Source of the DNA: Cellvibrionaceae bacterium
Lineage (GTDB): Bacteria > Pseudomonadota > Gammaproteobacteria > Pseudomonadales > Cellvibrionaceae
Direction of reading: 5' to 3'
NCBI GenBank assembly: GCA_024707385.1
Contig: JANPZW010000008.1
Span: 310,001 to 374,000 of the forward strand
DNA: 64,000 nucleotides
Below, in pieces: positions 11,738 through 20,941 of this stretch; position 1 is the stretch's first letter, and every line of letters starts with the position of its first letter. The notes under the pieces are model-generated. The model saw only the letters and a list, made by a program, of their open reading frames with translations. It was not told the origin of the DNA and did no database searches. The translations under genes and the position numbers were made by a program.

Positions 11738-12852
11738 TGATGCACACCCCGTTTTATCCACGACACCACGTTACCGCCCAGCGCGGTCTTTCTGTTGTGG
11801 AATTATTAATTTCACTGGTTATTGGCATGGCGGTGATTGCAGGCTCCATCCAGGTGGTGGTGTCCAGCAAACGCACGTTCCTGGATCAGGACGAGGTCTC
11901 ATTTATCCAGGCCAATGCGCGCTATGCAATGGATTTAATGGGCAAAGATATCCGCATGGCGGGTTATCTGGGCTGCGCCGCTTTGCAGTCGGTGGAAAAA
12001 GCGGATGCCATTGATAAAACACTGCTGGACGAAAAACTTCGCGTTTATGTTTCCCTGGATGGTTTGCGCGGTTTTGAAGGGGGATCTTCCACAGCGGATT
12101 TTCCCGAGGATTTTAAAGATCAAGCTTTCGCTGGAACGGACGCACTGGTGATCCGCAGGGCGGGTGATAGTGAAAAAAATATCAAGGAACACAACGGTAA
12201 CACGGCAATTATCAAATTGTGGGACGACCACAATTATTCGGTCGGCAGCACCTTGGTTATTTCGGATGCAAGCTGTCGCAATGTCGGGTTGTTTCAACTG
12301 AGCGGTCCAGCTGCTGTGCCCGCGCAGGAGATCCGTCATCAAAAAACCGGCACAGATAATTGCACCAGCGTTATCAAAGGAAATTTCTCCTGTCTGCCAA
12401 CTTGTAACGACACTTCCTGTAATGGGTATGACGCGGTGTCTGGTGCATATTCTTCCGGCTCCAGGCTGACCGAGTTTGTCTCGCACGCTTATTACATCGG
12501 CGAATCCACCGTAATGCCCGGCATGCCGGCATTGCGCCGCCAGGTATTCAATGCGAATGGCGCACCGGGCACTAGTTCTGAGGAGGTTGCCTTGGGTGTG
12601 GAGGATATGAAAATTATTTATGAGATCGACTCGGACGGTGACGGCGATGTCGATCAGGCGCGCAAAGCGAGTGAAATTACCACAGATGAGGATTGGGATA
12701 AGGTGCTGAGTGTAAAAGTCAGCCTGGTATTTCGCTCGCAGGCACCGGTATTAGCGGTGGCCGAAAGCAAAACACTAGCCGGCAAAGATTATAACGACCG
12801 TTATATGCGCCAGCTCGTGAATGCCAGTTTTCGTATTCGCAACCGGGGATGA
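11737..12852 (+). CDS. pilW: Type IV pilus minor pilin PilW
   Basis: Prepilin-like protein of 371 aa with the site AQRG^LSVVELLISLVIGMAV, followed by FIQANARYAMDLMGKDIRMAGYLGC, which is characteristic of PilW. It is a structural part of the minor pilin complex. An EF-hand-like loop, DSDGDGDVD, sits near residue 295; such a calcium-type loop is unusual for a minor pilin and echoes those in the neighbouring PilY1. An intact A7 run at 12173-12179 lies within the gene. Start chosen at ATG 11737, overlapping the pilV stop; another ATG follows directly. Confidence 0.87.
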   Translation: MMHTPFYPRHHVTAQRGLSVVELLISLVIGMAVIAGSIQVVVSSKRTFLDQDEVSFIQANARYAMDLMGKDIRMAGYLGCAALQSVEKADAIDKTLLDEKLRVYVSLDGLRGFEGGSSTADFPEDFKDQAFAGTDALVIRRAGDSEKNIKEHNGNTAIIKLWDDHNYSVGSTLVISDASCRNVGLFQLSGPAAVPAQEIRHQKTGTDNCTSVIKGNFSCLPTCNDTSCNGYDAVSGAYSSGSRLTEFVSHAYYIGESTVMPGMPALRRQVFNANGAPGTSSEEVALGVEDMKIIYEIDSDGDGDVDQARKASEITTDEDWDKVLSVKVSLVFRSQAPVLAVAESKTLAGKDYNDRYMRQLVNASFRIRNRG

Positions 12853-13502
12853 GTGATATGAGCCGACAATATCCGGTTTTTTTATTTCGCCGACGTCAGC
12901 GTGGAACCGCTTTGATCGTCAGCCTGATTATCCTGGCGATTGTCACCCTGTTGGGGGTGACGGGAATGCAATCTTCGAATACCGAATTAAAACTCGCCGC
13001 CAGCCAGCGCGATCGCGGTGTGGCTTTCGAAGCGGCGGAAGCGGCGCTGGCGATAGTGGAAAAAAATCTGGCAGATAATCCGCCGTCCCGTGAGCAATTA
13101 CAGACGTCACCTTTTTGTAGCGGCAGTGGCTGCTTCAATTCCAGTTGCCAGAATGGCTTGTGTTTCGGCGGTGACTACAAATCGATTTATACAGAGTACC
13201 AATGTGAAGTGGCGGATATTGCTGCACCCCGGCTGGAATATTGGAGCGATCCGACCTTGGATGTCTGGCAACAAAATACCCGTCATAAAACGGTAAAAAT
13301 CGACAGCCTTAAAACCGATGTGAAATATGTTGTGGAATTTTTGTGTTTTGTTGCGAGAGATCAGGAAACACCTTTTTCCGCGGCACCAGGCGAAGAAAAT
13401 AACGGCGTTCCCTTGTTTCGGATAACTGCGCTAGCGAAGGGGAATGGCGGCAGGGCATCGGTTGCGCTGCAGTCTACCTACAAAGTATTGAATGGATTCT
13501 GA
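12849..13502 (+). CDS. pilX: Type IV pilus assembly protein PilX
   Basis: 217-aa protein with the PilX N-terminal pattern RRQRGTALIVSLIILAIVTLLGVTGMQSS. Like other PilX proteins it lacks the Glu+5 of classical pilins, so it resembles GspK-type tip subunits. The region AFEAAEAALAIVEKNL is family-typical, and a CSGSGCFNSSCQNGLC segment suggests a disulphide-rich loop. Its start overlaps the pilW stop by ATGA. It probably works with PilY1 at the pilus tip. Confidence 0.85.
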   Translation: MSDMSRQYPVFLFRRRQRGTALIVSLIILAIVTLLGVTGMQSSNTELKLAASQRDRGVAFEAAEAALAIVEKNLADNPPSREQLQTSPFCSGSGCFNSSCQNGLCFGGDYKSIYTEYQCEVADIAAPRLEYWSDPTLDVWQQNTRHKTVKIDSLKTDVKYVVEFLCFVARDQETPFSAAPGEENNGVPLFRITALAKGNGGRASVALQSTYKVLNGF

Positions 13503-13513
13503 TTGAGAGGGCA

Positions 13514-16500
13514 ATGGTGATGAAAATATCCAGATTTTCCGAACGTGCGGTTTCCGCATTATGGCTCAGCGCGTTGCTGGGCTTTTTTTACTTTGCCCGG
13601 ATATGCCACTGCGCAGTCCGTAGTGGATTATCGCGCGGTGCCACCTTTGTTGGCGGAGAGCGCAACGCCCATGGTGATGCTGGCCATGTCCAACGATCAC
13701 CAGTTGTTCTATAAGGCGTATACCGATTTTGATGATCTGGACGGCGATGGCTACGCCGACACCACCTATAAAAATTCGATTGAATATGTCGGCTACTTCG
13801 ACAGCTACAAATGCTACACCTATAGCACCACCAACAACCGGTTTGATCCGGTTGCGGTAACGGCAGACAAATATTGCAATACGGCAAGTGGTGTTCGCTG
13901 GAGCGGCAACTTTTTGAACTGGGCCACCATGACGCGCATCGATGAAGTGCGCAAGGTGTTGTACGGCGGTTATCGATCCACCGATACAGCATCAGCAACT
14001 GTATTGGAGCGCTCATTTCTGCCCAATGATGCACACAGCTTTGCCAAGTATTACAACGGTGCAGATTTGGGTAAATTGACGCCTTTCGGCAATTTGACCA
14101 CCGGCGCCAGCGGTACGACCGCCACCGGCATCACCATTTGTAATACGACACGTCAGGAAGGCGAGGTATTGTCCCAGGCTTCCACTGCGTCGCCTCTGGC
14201 GCGGGTGGTGGCCGGTAATTATTCTTTGTGGGCCGCGAATGAGCGCTGGCAGTGTTTATATTCCGGCGAGCAGAGCGCCAGCAATGGCAACAGCTCCAGC
14301 ACCACCGGCATATTTGCGCACTCTTCAAGCCCTGGCACCACCAACCGCGCCAAGCAGTCGGACAATACGACGGTGGGCGATTATGTGGTGCGGGTGTCTG
14401 TATGCCACAGCGATCTGATCGGTCAGGAGGATTGCAAACAATACCCTTCCGGCAACCATAAGCCCATCGGCATATTGCAGAAATTCGGTGATAACCAGGC
14501 AGTTATGTTTGGTTTGCTGAGCGGCTCCTACAAGAAAAACAAATCCGGCGGTGTGCTGCGCAAAAATATCGGTTTCGTCACCGATGAAATCAATACGACT
14601 ACCAATGGCACTTTTAAAACGGCGCCATCAACCGGCGGCATCATCAATACGATCAACAAACTGCGTCTGGCGAATTATCGCTTCGCCAAAAATAACAGCT
14701 CTGGCAATAATGACGGCACGTACAATTTGGCTGACAACTGTGGCTGGGGGCGTAATACTTTCGTCGATGGCGAGTGCACCAACTGGGGCAATCCCTTTTC
14801 CGAGATTCTGCTGGAGTGTTATCGCTATTTTGCCGGCCAACAACCTAATAGCGCTTTCGACGCAGACGACTCGACAATCTTGTCCGGTTTGACGCGGCAG
14901 ACTACCTGGAGTAATCCACAGACCGCGGAAACCGCTTGTGCCAGCTTGAATGTGATTGCATTCAACGCCAGTACCGTGTCCTACGATGGTGATCAACTCA
15001 GTGGGGTATCCGCTCTCAACACCACTAAAACGGCCAAACAGTTGACTAAAGCCGTGGGTGACGGTGAAGGTATCACAAATCAGTATTATTTCGTTGGCGA
15101 AAACGGGACGGATAAAAATCAGCTTTGCACTGCGAAACAAGTGACCGATCTCGGGTCTGTGGAGGGCACCTGTCCCGACGCTCCGCGCCTCGATGGTTCC
15201 TATAACGCGGCGGGCATTGCCCATCATGCCAACACCGCCGACCTGCGCACGGATATTCCAGACAAGCAAACAGTCACCACCTATGGTGTGACGCTTGCTC
15301 CTGCGCTCCCCAATGTTTCCATAGTTGCGCCCAATGGCAAGCGCGTAGCAATTTTACCCGCTTGTCGCAACGATTCCATCGGTGGCAACTGTGGTCTGGT
15401 TGATTTTAAAGTTGTTGAACAAAGTATTACGGCCACGAAATCCACCGGGAAATTCTATGTGAACTGGGAGGACAGCGAACAGGGAGGCGACTACGACCAG
15501 GATATGGCGGGCGTTCTGACCTATGAATTGACTTCCACGGAATTGAAAATCACCACGGATGTGTATGTAGAGTCGACTCCGTACAAACTCGGTTTCGGTT
15601 TTATTGTGGCCGGTACTACAGAAGATGGTTTTCACAGTATTTCCGGCGTTGATGGCTACAGTGGCTACGGTTGTTCCAGCTGTCAGGTCGGTGATGCCGC
15701 TAAAACAAAAAAATTCAATTTGGGAGCTTCCACAGTGGGGACCTCCGTTGTAGGACTGTTGGAGCAGCCCTTGTATTACGCATCCAAATGGGGCGGTTTT
15801 GTTGATCTCGATGGTGACGGCAAACCCAGTCTGGCCAAGGAGTGGGATCAGCGCAACAACGCGACAGGTGCGAGCGGCGCAGATGGTGAACCGGATAATT
15901 ATTTCCTGGCGACCAACCCGAAACAATTGAAAGAGCAGCTCACCAATATTCTGGTTTCGATTTTGGAGCGCACTGCTTCCGGTACTTCTGCCGCCGTGGT
16001 GGCCAATACAGGTACTGGTGAAGGTGCGATTTATCAGGCGCTTTACAACCCGCGCTTCAGTGCCGCCAACGGGGTGGATGCAGTGGATTGGGTGGGGACA
16101 CTCAATGCTTTGTTTATCGATAGCTACGGTTATATCCGCGAGGATAACGCCGCTCCCAAAGGGCGCCTGACAAGCGCGGATAACATTATCGATGTGTTTT
16201 ACAATCCCGTCAGCCAAAAAACTCAAGTGCAACGTTATGTCGTCGGAACAGATGGTTCACAGGGCGCTGCAATAGGTGCGCCGGTGGATGTGCTGGATCT
16301 GAAACCCATTTGGAGTGCGCGGGAGGAGCTGGGCAAAGTGTCTGATTATGTCACCCAGCGCGCGAGCTACGGTGATAAGGCAGATACTGGGCGTTATATT
16401 CTCACCGGTATTGATGTGGACGGCGACGGCCGGATCGGTATGGCTTCGCAAGAAAACGAGACCTTTGCGTTCACTAGCGAGCTGTTTGCCAATGACGGCA

Positions 16501-18359
16501 CCAGTGAGAATTTCCGGCTCCTGGGTTTAAAGACCGCCAACGCTGCCAACGCAGAAAAAATTGTTAATTATATTCGCGGTGAAGATATTCCCGGTTACCG
16601 CAACCGCCGTATAGACGTGGATGGTGATGGCGTCGATGAGCCTGTACTGTTGGGCGATATCGTCAATTCATCGCCCCTGGCGGTAGGTCGCCCCAGCGCT
16701 GGATATGATCTGACATTCGGTGATCACACATACCGCGCATTCCGGCAGAAATATCAAAACCGTCGGCAGGTTGTTTATGTGGGTGCGAACGACGGTATGC
16801 TTCACGCGTTCAACGCTGGCTTCTTTGATGCGAACTCTGCGTCTTACGCGTTGAATCTGAATGACGAAACCAAACACCCTCTGGGCTCTGAGCTTTGGGC
16901 CTACATTCCCTACAATCTTTTGCCGCATTTGCAGTGGCTGACACAGCCGGATTATCCCCATGTGTATTACGTGGATGGCGCGGTAAAAAGTTTTGATGTG
17001 AATATCTTCCCCGATGACGCCACCCACCCGGGCGGGTGGGGAACGATTCTGGTCGTGGGGCTGCGTTTTGGCGGCGGTGATTATGCTGTGGATACCGACG
17101 GCGATGACACCAGCGATGTCACTCTGCGTTCAGCCTATCTCGTGCTGGATGTAACGGATCCGGAACAGCCACCTAAAGTGCTGGCGGAAATCACCCATCC
17201 GGATATGGGATACACCCTTGCGGAACCGACGCTGATAAAAGCGCGCGCCGCGAACACGTCGACCGGTTCGTATACCACGCCCAGTTTGAATAAATGGTAT
17301 ATCGCATTTGGCTCCGGGCCGGTGGGCAGTAATGACAAAGCGCGGGAAGACGCTCTGGATTTGGCCGTGAGTGATAGAAGTGCAAAACTATTTATTTACG
17401 ACCTCAAGGGCAAAACACTTTCCGCTCAGGACCTGGGCGAAGCGCAGAGTTTCGTCGGCGGTCTGCAAGCGGTGGACTGGACGCGTGACTATATTGACGA
17501 TGCTGTCTATTTCGGATTGATTACGGGTGGTGTTGACGGCGCGTCGGGCAAATTGATGCGAGGAATTGTGAGCCACGACTCCGGCTCCTTGTCTCTCACC
17601 TTCGGCGATCTGTTGGACGTGGATACCAAACCCTTCAGCGCCACCCCGTTGACCGTGCGCGATCGCCTGGGCGCTTACTGGGTTTATGCGGGAACCGGAC
17701 GTTTCTACGTGGTGCAGGATAACTTTACCACTGCGCAGCAATCCTATTACGGCGTCAAGGATCCGCAAGCGGCAGGTGTGCTCACGGGGGAAACCGTGGG
17801 CGAGAGCGATATGATCAATACCACCGATATCAAGGTTTTCACCGACGGCTCTATTGATTCCAAAACCAATCCGGGTTTGGACATTATTTTGAAAGGTTCA
17901 ACTGCTCCGGCAAAAACCTTCGCCGATGTGTTTAATGCGGTGCAGCGCAATTCCGGTTGGTATTTTGATTTTTCCCGGGTGCGTTCGCGCAATATCACTC
18001 AGGCGGTGGTGTCCGATCAATCGCTGGTATTTACCGAATACCAGCCCAGTGGACTCAAATGTCAACCCGAGGGTTACGGCTTCCTCAATGCGCCGCATCT
18101 GCAGGCGGGAATTCCCGGTGTATTCGCGCCGCTTGGCACTGATTCGAGCTCCGTAAACGGTGAGGGCGCTGAAGAAGTGAAATTGAGTGAGTCACTCGGT
18201 CTGGGCAGTCCGTCTTCGCCTGCCATCCACCAGCGCGGTGATGGCAAGAAAGTGGCGGTGGTGCAAACCTCCACAGGTGAGTTGTCCACCAATGTTATTG
18301 AAGCTGGTGCAACCCAAGGCAAGCGAGAATCCTGGCGCGAACTGATGATCAGCTGGTAA
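13514..18359 (+). CDS. pilY1: PilY1/PilC-family type IV pilus tip adhesin (frameshift in a T7 run)
   Basis: Very large exported protein (about 1614 aa after correction) that caps type IV pili and controls retraction and adhesion. The signal peptide begins at 13514-13520 (MKISRFSERAVSALWLSALL) but leaves frame at the T7 run 13583-13589. Removing one T joins it to GFFTLPGYATAQSVVDYRAVPPLL and the rest of the protein. The C-terminal third has the PilC-type beta-propeller start VVYVGANDGMLHAFNAG. Five Asp-rich loops occur: DLDGDGYAD, DLDGDGKPS, DVDGDGRIG, DVDGDGVDE and DTDGDDTSD. The N-terminal PMVMLAMSNDHQ segment, where some PilY1 proteins have a von Willebrand A MIDAS motif (DxSxS), lacks that motif. 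An intact A7 run sits at 15707-15713. Confidence 0.9.
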
Positions 18360-18381
18360 TCCAGAGGCGAAAAAGTCATTG

Positions 18382-18822
18382 ATGAAAATGTGCAAACAAA
18401 AAAAGCAGTCTGGCTTCTCGATTATCGAAGTGGTTCTAGTGGTGCTGACAGTAGGGTTGCTGCTCGCCATCATTCTGAAAAATTACGCGGACGCGGTGGT
18501 GGAGGAGCGCCGCGCTATCGCCCAGCAAACTCTTTATACCGTTGTCGGTTTGCAGGAGCGTTGGTTTGTGCGGCGCTACGAATATGCCAAAACCATAGAA
18601 GAAGTGGGCGGAGCGGATGTGGCGGGAGATTATTATCGCCTGCAGGTCACGCAGGATCCCTGCGGCGACACCAGCTGCTACACGATCACCGCCGTTGCTC
18701 AGGGTGAACAGGCAGAAGATCGCGAATGCGAGAAAATGTCGATCAATAATCTCGGCGTGCGCCGGGCTTTGAGTCGTGATAATCAGGACACCACCACCGC
18801 CTGCTGGGAGTCGAACAGTTAA
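18382..18822 (+). CDS. pilE: Type IV minor pilin PilE
   Basis: 146-aa prepilin with site KQSG^FSIIEVVLVVLTVGLLLAIIL and Glu+5. The downstream ERRAIAQQTLYTVVGLQERWFVRRYEY resembles PilE minor pilins, and two cysteine pairs (DPCGDTSC and DRECEK...ACW) suggest disulphides. It ends the pilus operon; no pilY2-like gene lies between pilY1 and pilE. ATG 18382 gives an eleven-residue leader, while a TTG at 18379 precedes it. The last codons and stop lie in a tandem duplication. It converges on fimT. Confidence 0.85.
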   Translation: MKMCKQKKQSGFSIIEVVLVVLTVGLLLAIILKNYADAVVEERRAIAQQTLYTVVGLQERWFVRRYEYAKTIEEVGGADVAGDYYRLQVTQDPCGDTSCYTITAVAQGEQAEDRECEKMSINNLGVRRALSRDNQDTTTACWESNS

Positions 18823-18842
18823 CAGGGAGTCGAACAGTTAAC
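18806..18842. repeat. 19-bp direct duplication at the pilE stop codon
   Basis: GGGAGTCGAACAGTTAAC occurs at 18806-18823 and again at 18825-18842, a 19-base period. The first copy encodes the last residues and stop codon of pilE; the second is untranslated. Confidence 0.9.
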
Positions 18843-18864
18843 GGCTCGCTCAGACTCTGCGGAT

Positions 18865-19407
18865 TTAAGCACCACAGTTGATTTGTTCACTATCCACTTC
18901 AACGCCTGTTGGCGTGCGGTGCAAATAGGGGCGCCCTGCCATTTGGTTGGTGATGTGGCGGATTAAGGTCGGATCCTGCTGCGAAGGACACAACCAAATA
19001 CTGCCGAACGGATTCGCCGTGCCGTCATTGAAATAGCGGATATAACGCGAATTTGACGCTCGTAAATGAACCTGGCCCGGGAACTCCAGCTGCATCTCTG
19101 ACATCACTGTCTCATCGCTATCCACCCGGCGATTGTTGTTGCGATCGTGGAAACTCACAAAGCGTGTGATGTTATCGCGGATGCATTTCTGCTCTGCATC
19201 TACGCCGCAAAACGTCATTTCATGGCCGGAAAAGACGGCAGTTTCGCGGGTTTTTTGCAGGTGACGCAAAATTAGGCGGGCGTCGGCATCGACGTTGTTT
19301 TTGAGGAAAATCTGCCGTAGATCGGGAATGCCCACGCCAACCACTATGGCGATGACTGCGCCCGCTATCAGCAATTCAATAAGGGATATACCCTTTACTC
19401 TGATCAT
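18865..19407 (-). CDS. fimT: GspH/FimT family pseudopilin
   Basis: 180-aa prepilin-like protein with site RVKG^ISLIELLIAGAVIAIVVGV and Glu+5, and a GspH-type globular domain ending in paired cysteines (LCPSQ...NCGA). A calcium-loop-like segment, DRNNNRRVDSDE, lies near its middle. The ATG at 19407 is preceded by a strong AGGAGGG ribosome site, which decides it over an in-frame TTG at 19425. In Pseudomonas fimT lies just before fimU and points the same way. Here it faces the opposite direction, downstream of pilR, and converges on pilE. Confidence 0.83.
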   Translation of the reverse strand: MIRVKGISLIELLIAGAVIAIVVGVGIPDLRQIFLKNNVDADARLILRHLQKTRETAVFSGHEMTFCGVDAEQKCIRDNITRFVSFHDRNNNRRVDSDETVMSEMQLEFPGQVHLRASNSRYIRYFNDGTANPFGSIWLCPSQQDPTLIRHITNQMAGRPYLHRTPTGVEVDSEQINCGA

Positions 19408-19487
19408 TAGCCCTCCTTGGCTCAATTCATCCTGCGGTCATTTTGGTCGCTTCGGGAAAAAGTTTCTGTAGGAAATCAGCCTCGACG

Positions 19488-20870
19488 TCAGTCCGTTTCC
19501 AACCCGAGTTTTTGCAGGCGGTAACGCAGGGAGCGGAAGGTGATACCTAATTCCCGCGCGGCAACGGTTTTATTCCAGCGAACAGTTTCCAGAGCGCCCA
19601 GAATAACGTCCCGTTCAATTTCCGCGAGGTATTCGTCCAGCGATGAATATTCCTTGCTGCGCGCGTAATGGTCGGTCTTGCCAGCTTCTGCCGGTCGCTT
19701 GACGGGAGCTGCGATAGGCTGGGGCGTTACGTGCAATTGCAGGTCGCGGCCCTTGATCACATTGCCTTCGCAGAGGGTGAAGGCGCGCTCAAGGATATTT
19801 TCCAGCTCGCGCACGTTGCCGGGAAACTCATAGTGGCGCAATTGCTCCATGGCATCCGCGCTGATTTCCGGCATCGGCACGCCCACTTCCTGGGCCAGTT
19901 TGCGCAAGATGTGTTGAGCGAGCAGAGGCAGGTCTTCCTTGCGTTCGCGCAGCGGCGGCACACTTAATTGGATGACATTCAAGCGGTAAAACAGATCCTG
20001 GCGGAAGTGGCCCTTGTCCACCTCTTTGGCGAGGTCCTTATGAGTGGCGGACAAAATGCGCACATCGGTTTTGATTTCTGCGGATGCCCCCACAGGGCGG
20101 ACGGCTTTTTCCTGAATTGCGCGCAGCAGTTTTACCTGCATTTCCAGCGGTAGATCTGCGACTTCATCGAGAAATAAAGTGCCGCCTTCTGCCGCCTGGA
20201 ACAGGCCTTGTTTATCCTGGTGTGCGCCGGTGAAGCTGCCTTTTTTATGACCGAAAAATTCACTCTCCATCAACTCGCTGGGAATGGCGCCGCAGTTGAC
20301 CGGAATAAAGGGGCCGTGAGCGCGCGGACCCAGTTCGTGAATCGAGCGCGCGACCAGTTCCTTACCGCTGCCGGATTCGCCGGCGATATACACCGGCGCT
20401 TGCGAGCGCGCCAATTTGCGAATGCTGATTTCAAGATTCTGAATAGCTTTGGAATTGCCGATCAGACGTGAAGAGCGCGGTTGCGAGGAAGAGTCCGGCA
20501 GGCGGCTGGACTGCACGGCGGCTGAAACCAGTTTGCGCAAGGCGGCGAGATCCACCGGTTTGGAGACAAAATCGAACGCGCCCGCTTTCATGGCTTCCAC
20601 GGCTGTGTCCATATTGCCGTGGGCAGTGATGACGGCAACCGGCACATCCGGATGTTTGGCCTGCATCAGTTTCACCAGATCTATGCCGTTGCCGTCGGGC
20701 AGACGCATGTCGGTCAAACAGAGGTGATATTGATTGGCCTCGATCAGGCGTTGGGCATCGGCGACGGATCCCGCGCTTTGCGTGTCTATATCCATGCGCT
20801 GCAGCGTCAGCTCCAGTAATTCGCAGATGTCGGGTTCGTCATCAATGATCAGCGCTTTGAGTTGCGTCAT
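19488..20870 (-). CDS. pilR: Sigma-54-dependent response regulator PilR
   Basis: NtrC-class activator of 460 aa with three parts. The receiver (residues 1-120) has the phosphoacceptor Asp in LCLTDMRLPDGNG. The AAA+ sigma-54 interaction domain has Walker A GESGSGKE, the GAFTGA-type loop GSFTGAHQD, and GGTLFLDEVADL. A C-terminal Fis-type helix-turn-helix ends the protein (WNKTVAARELGITFRSLRYRLQKLG). In Pseudomonas it activates the major pilin gene; pilA is not in this window. It is encoded 3' of its sensor pilS, 71 bases apart. Confidence 0.93.
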   Translation of the reverse strand: MTQLKALIIDDEPDICELLELTLQRMDIDTQSAGSVADAQRLIEANQYHLCLTDMRLPDGNGIDLVKLMQAKHPDVPVAVITAHGNMDTAVEAMKAGAFDFVSKPVDLAALRKLVSAAVQSSRLPDSSSQPRSSRLIGNSKAIQNLEISIRKLARSQAPVYIAGESGSGKELVARSIHELGPRAHGPFIPVNCGAIPSELMESEFFGHKKGSFTGAHQDKQGLFQAAEGGTLFLDEVADLPLEMQVKLLRAIQEKAVRPVGASAEIKTDVRILSATHKDLAKEVDKGHFRQDLFYRLNVIQLSVPPLRERKEDLPLLAQHILRKLAQEVGVPMPEISADAMEQLRHYEFPGNVRELENILERAFTLCEGNVIKGRDLQLHVTPQPIAAPVKRPAEAGKTDHYARSKEYSSLDEYLAEIERDVILGALETVRWNKTVAARELGITFRSLRYRLQKLGLETD

Positions 20871-20884
20871 GGCAGCGTCGCTCT

Positions 20885-20916
20885 TGTGTGGCTGTTGTTA
20901 TGTGTGTCTGTTGTTA
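20885..20916. repeat. 16-bp tandem duplication between pilS and pilR
   Basis: TGTGTGGCTGTTGTTA (20885-20900) is followed directly by TGTGTGTCTGTTGTTA (20901-20916), differing at one base. It lies in the 71-base gap upstream of the pilR start. Confidence 0.75.
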
Positions 20917-20941
20917 TGTTTTGGCCGTTACGTGTGGCGAA

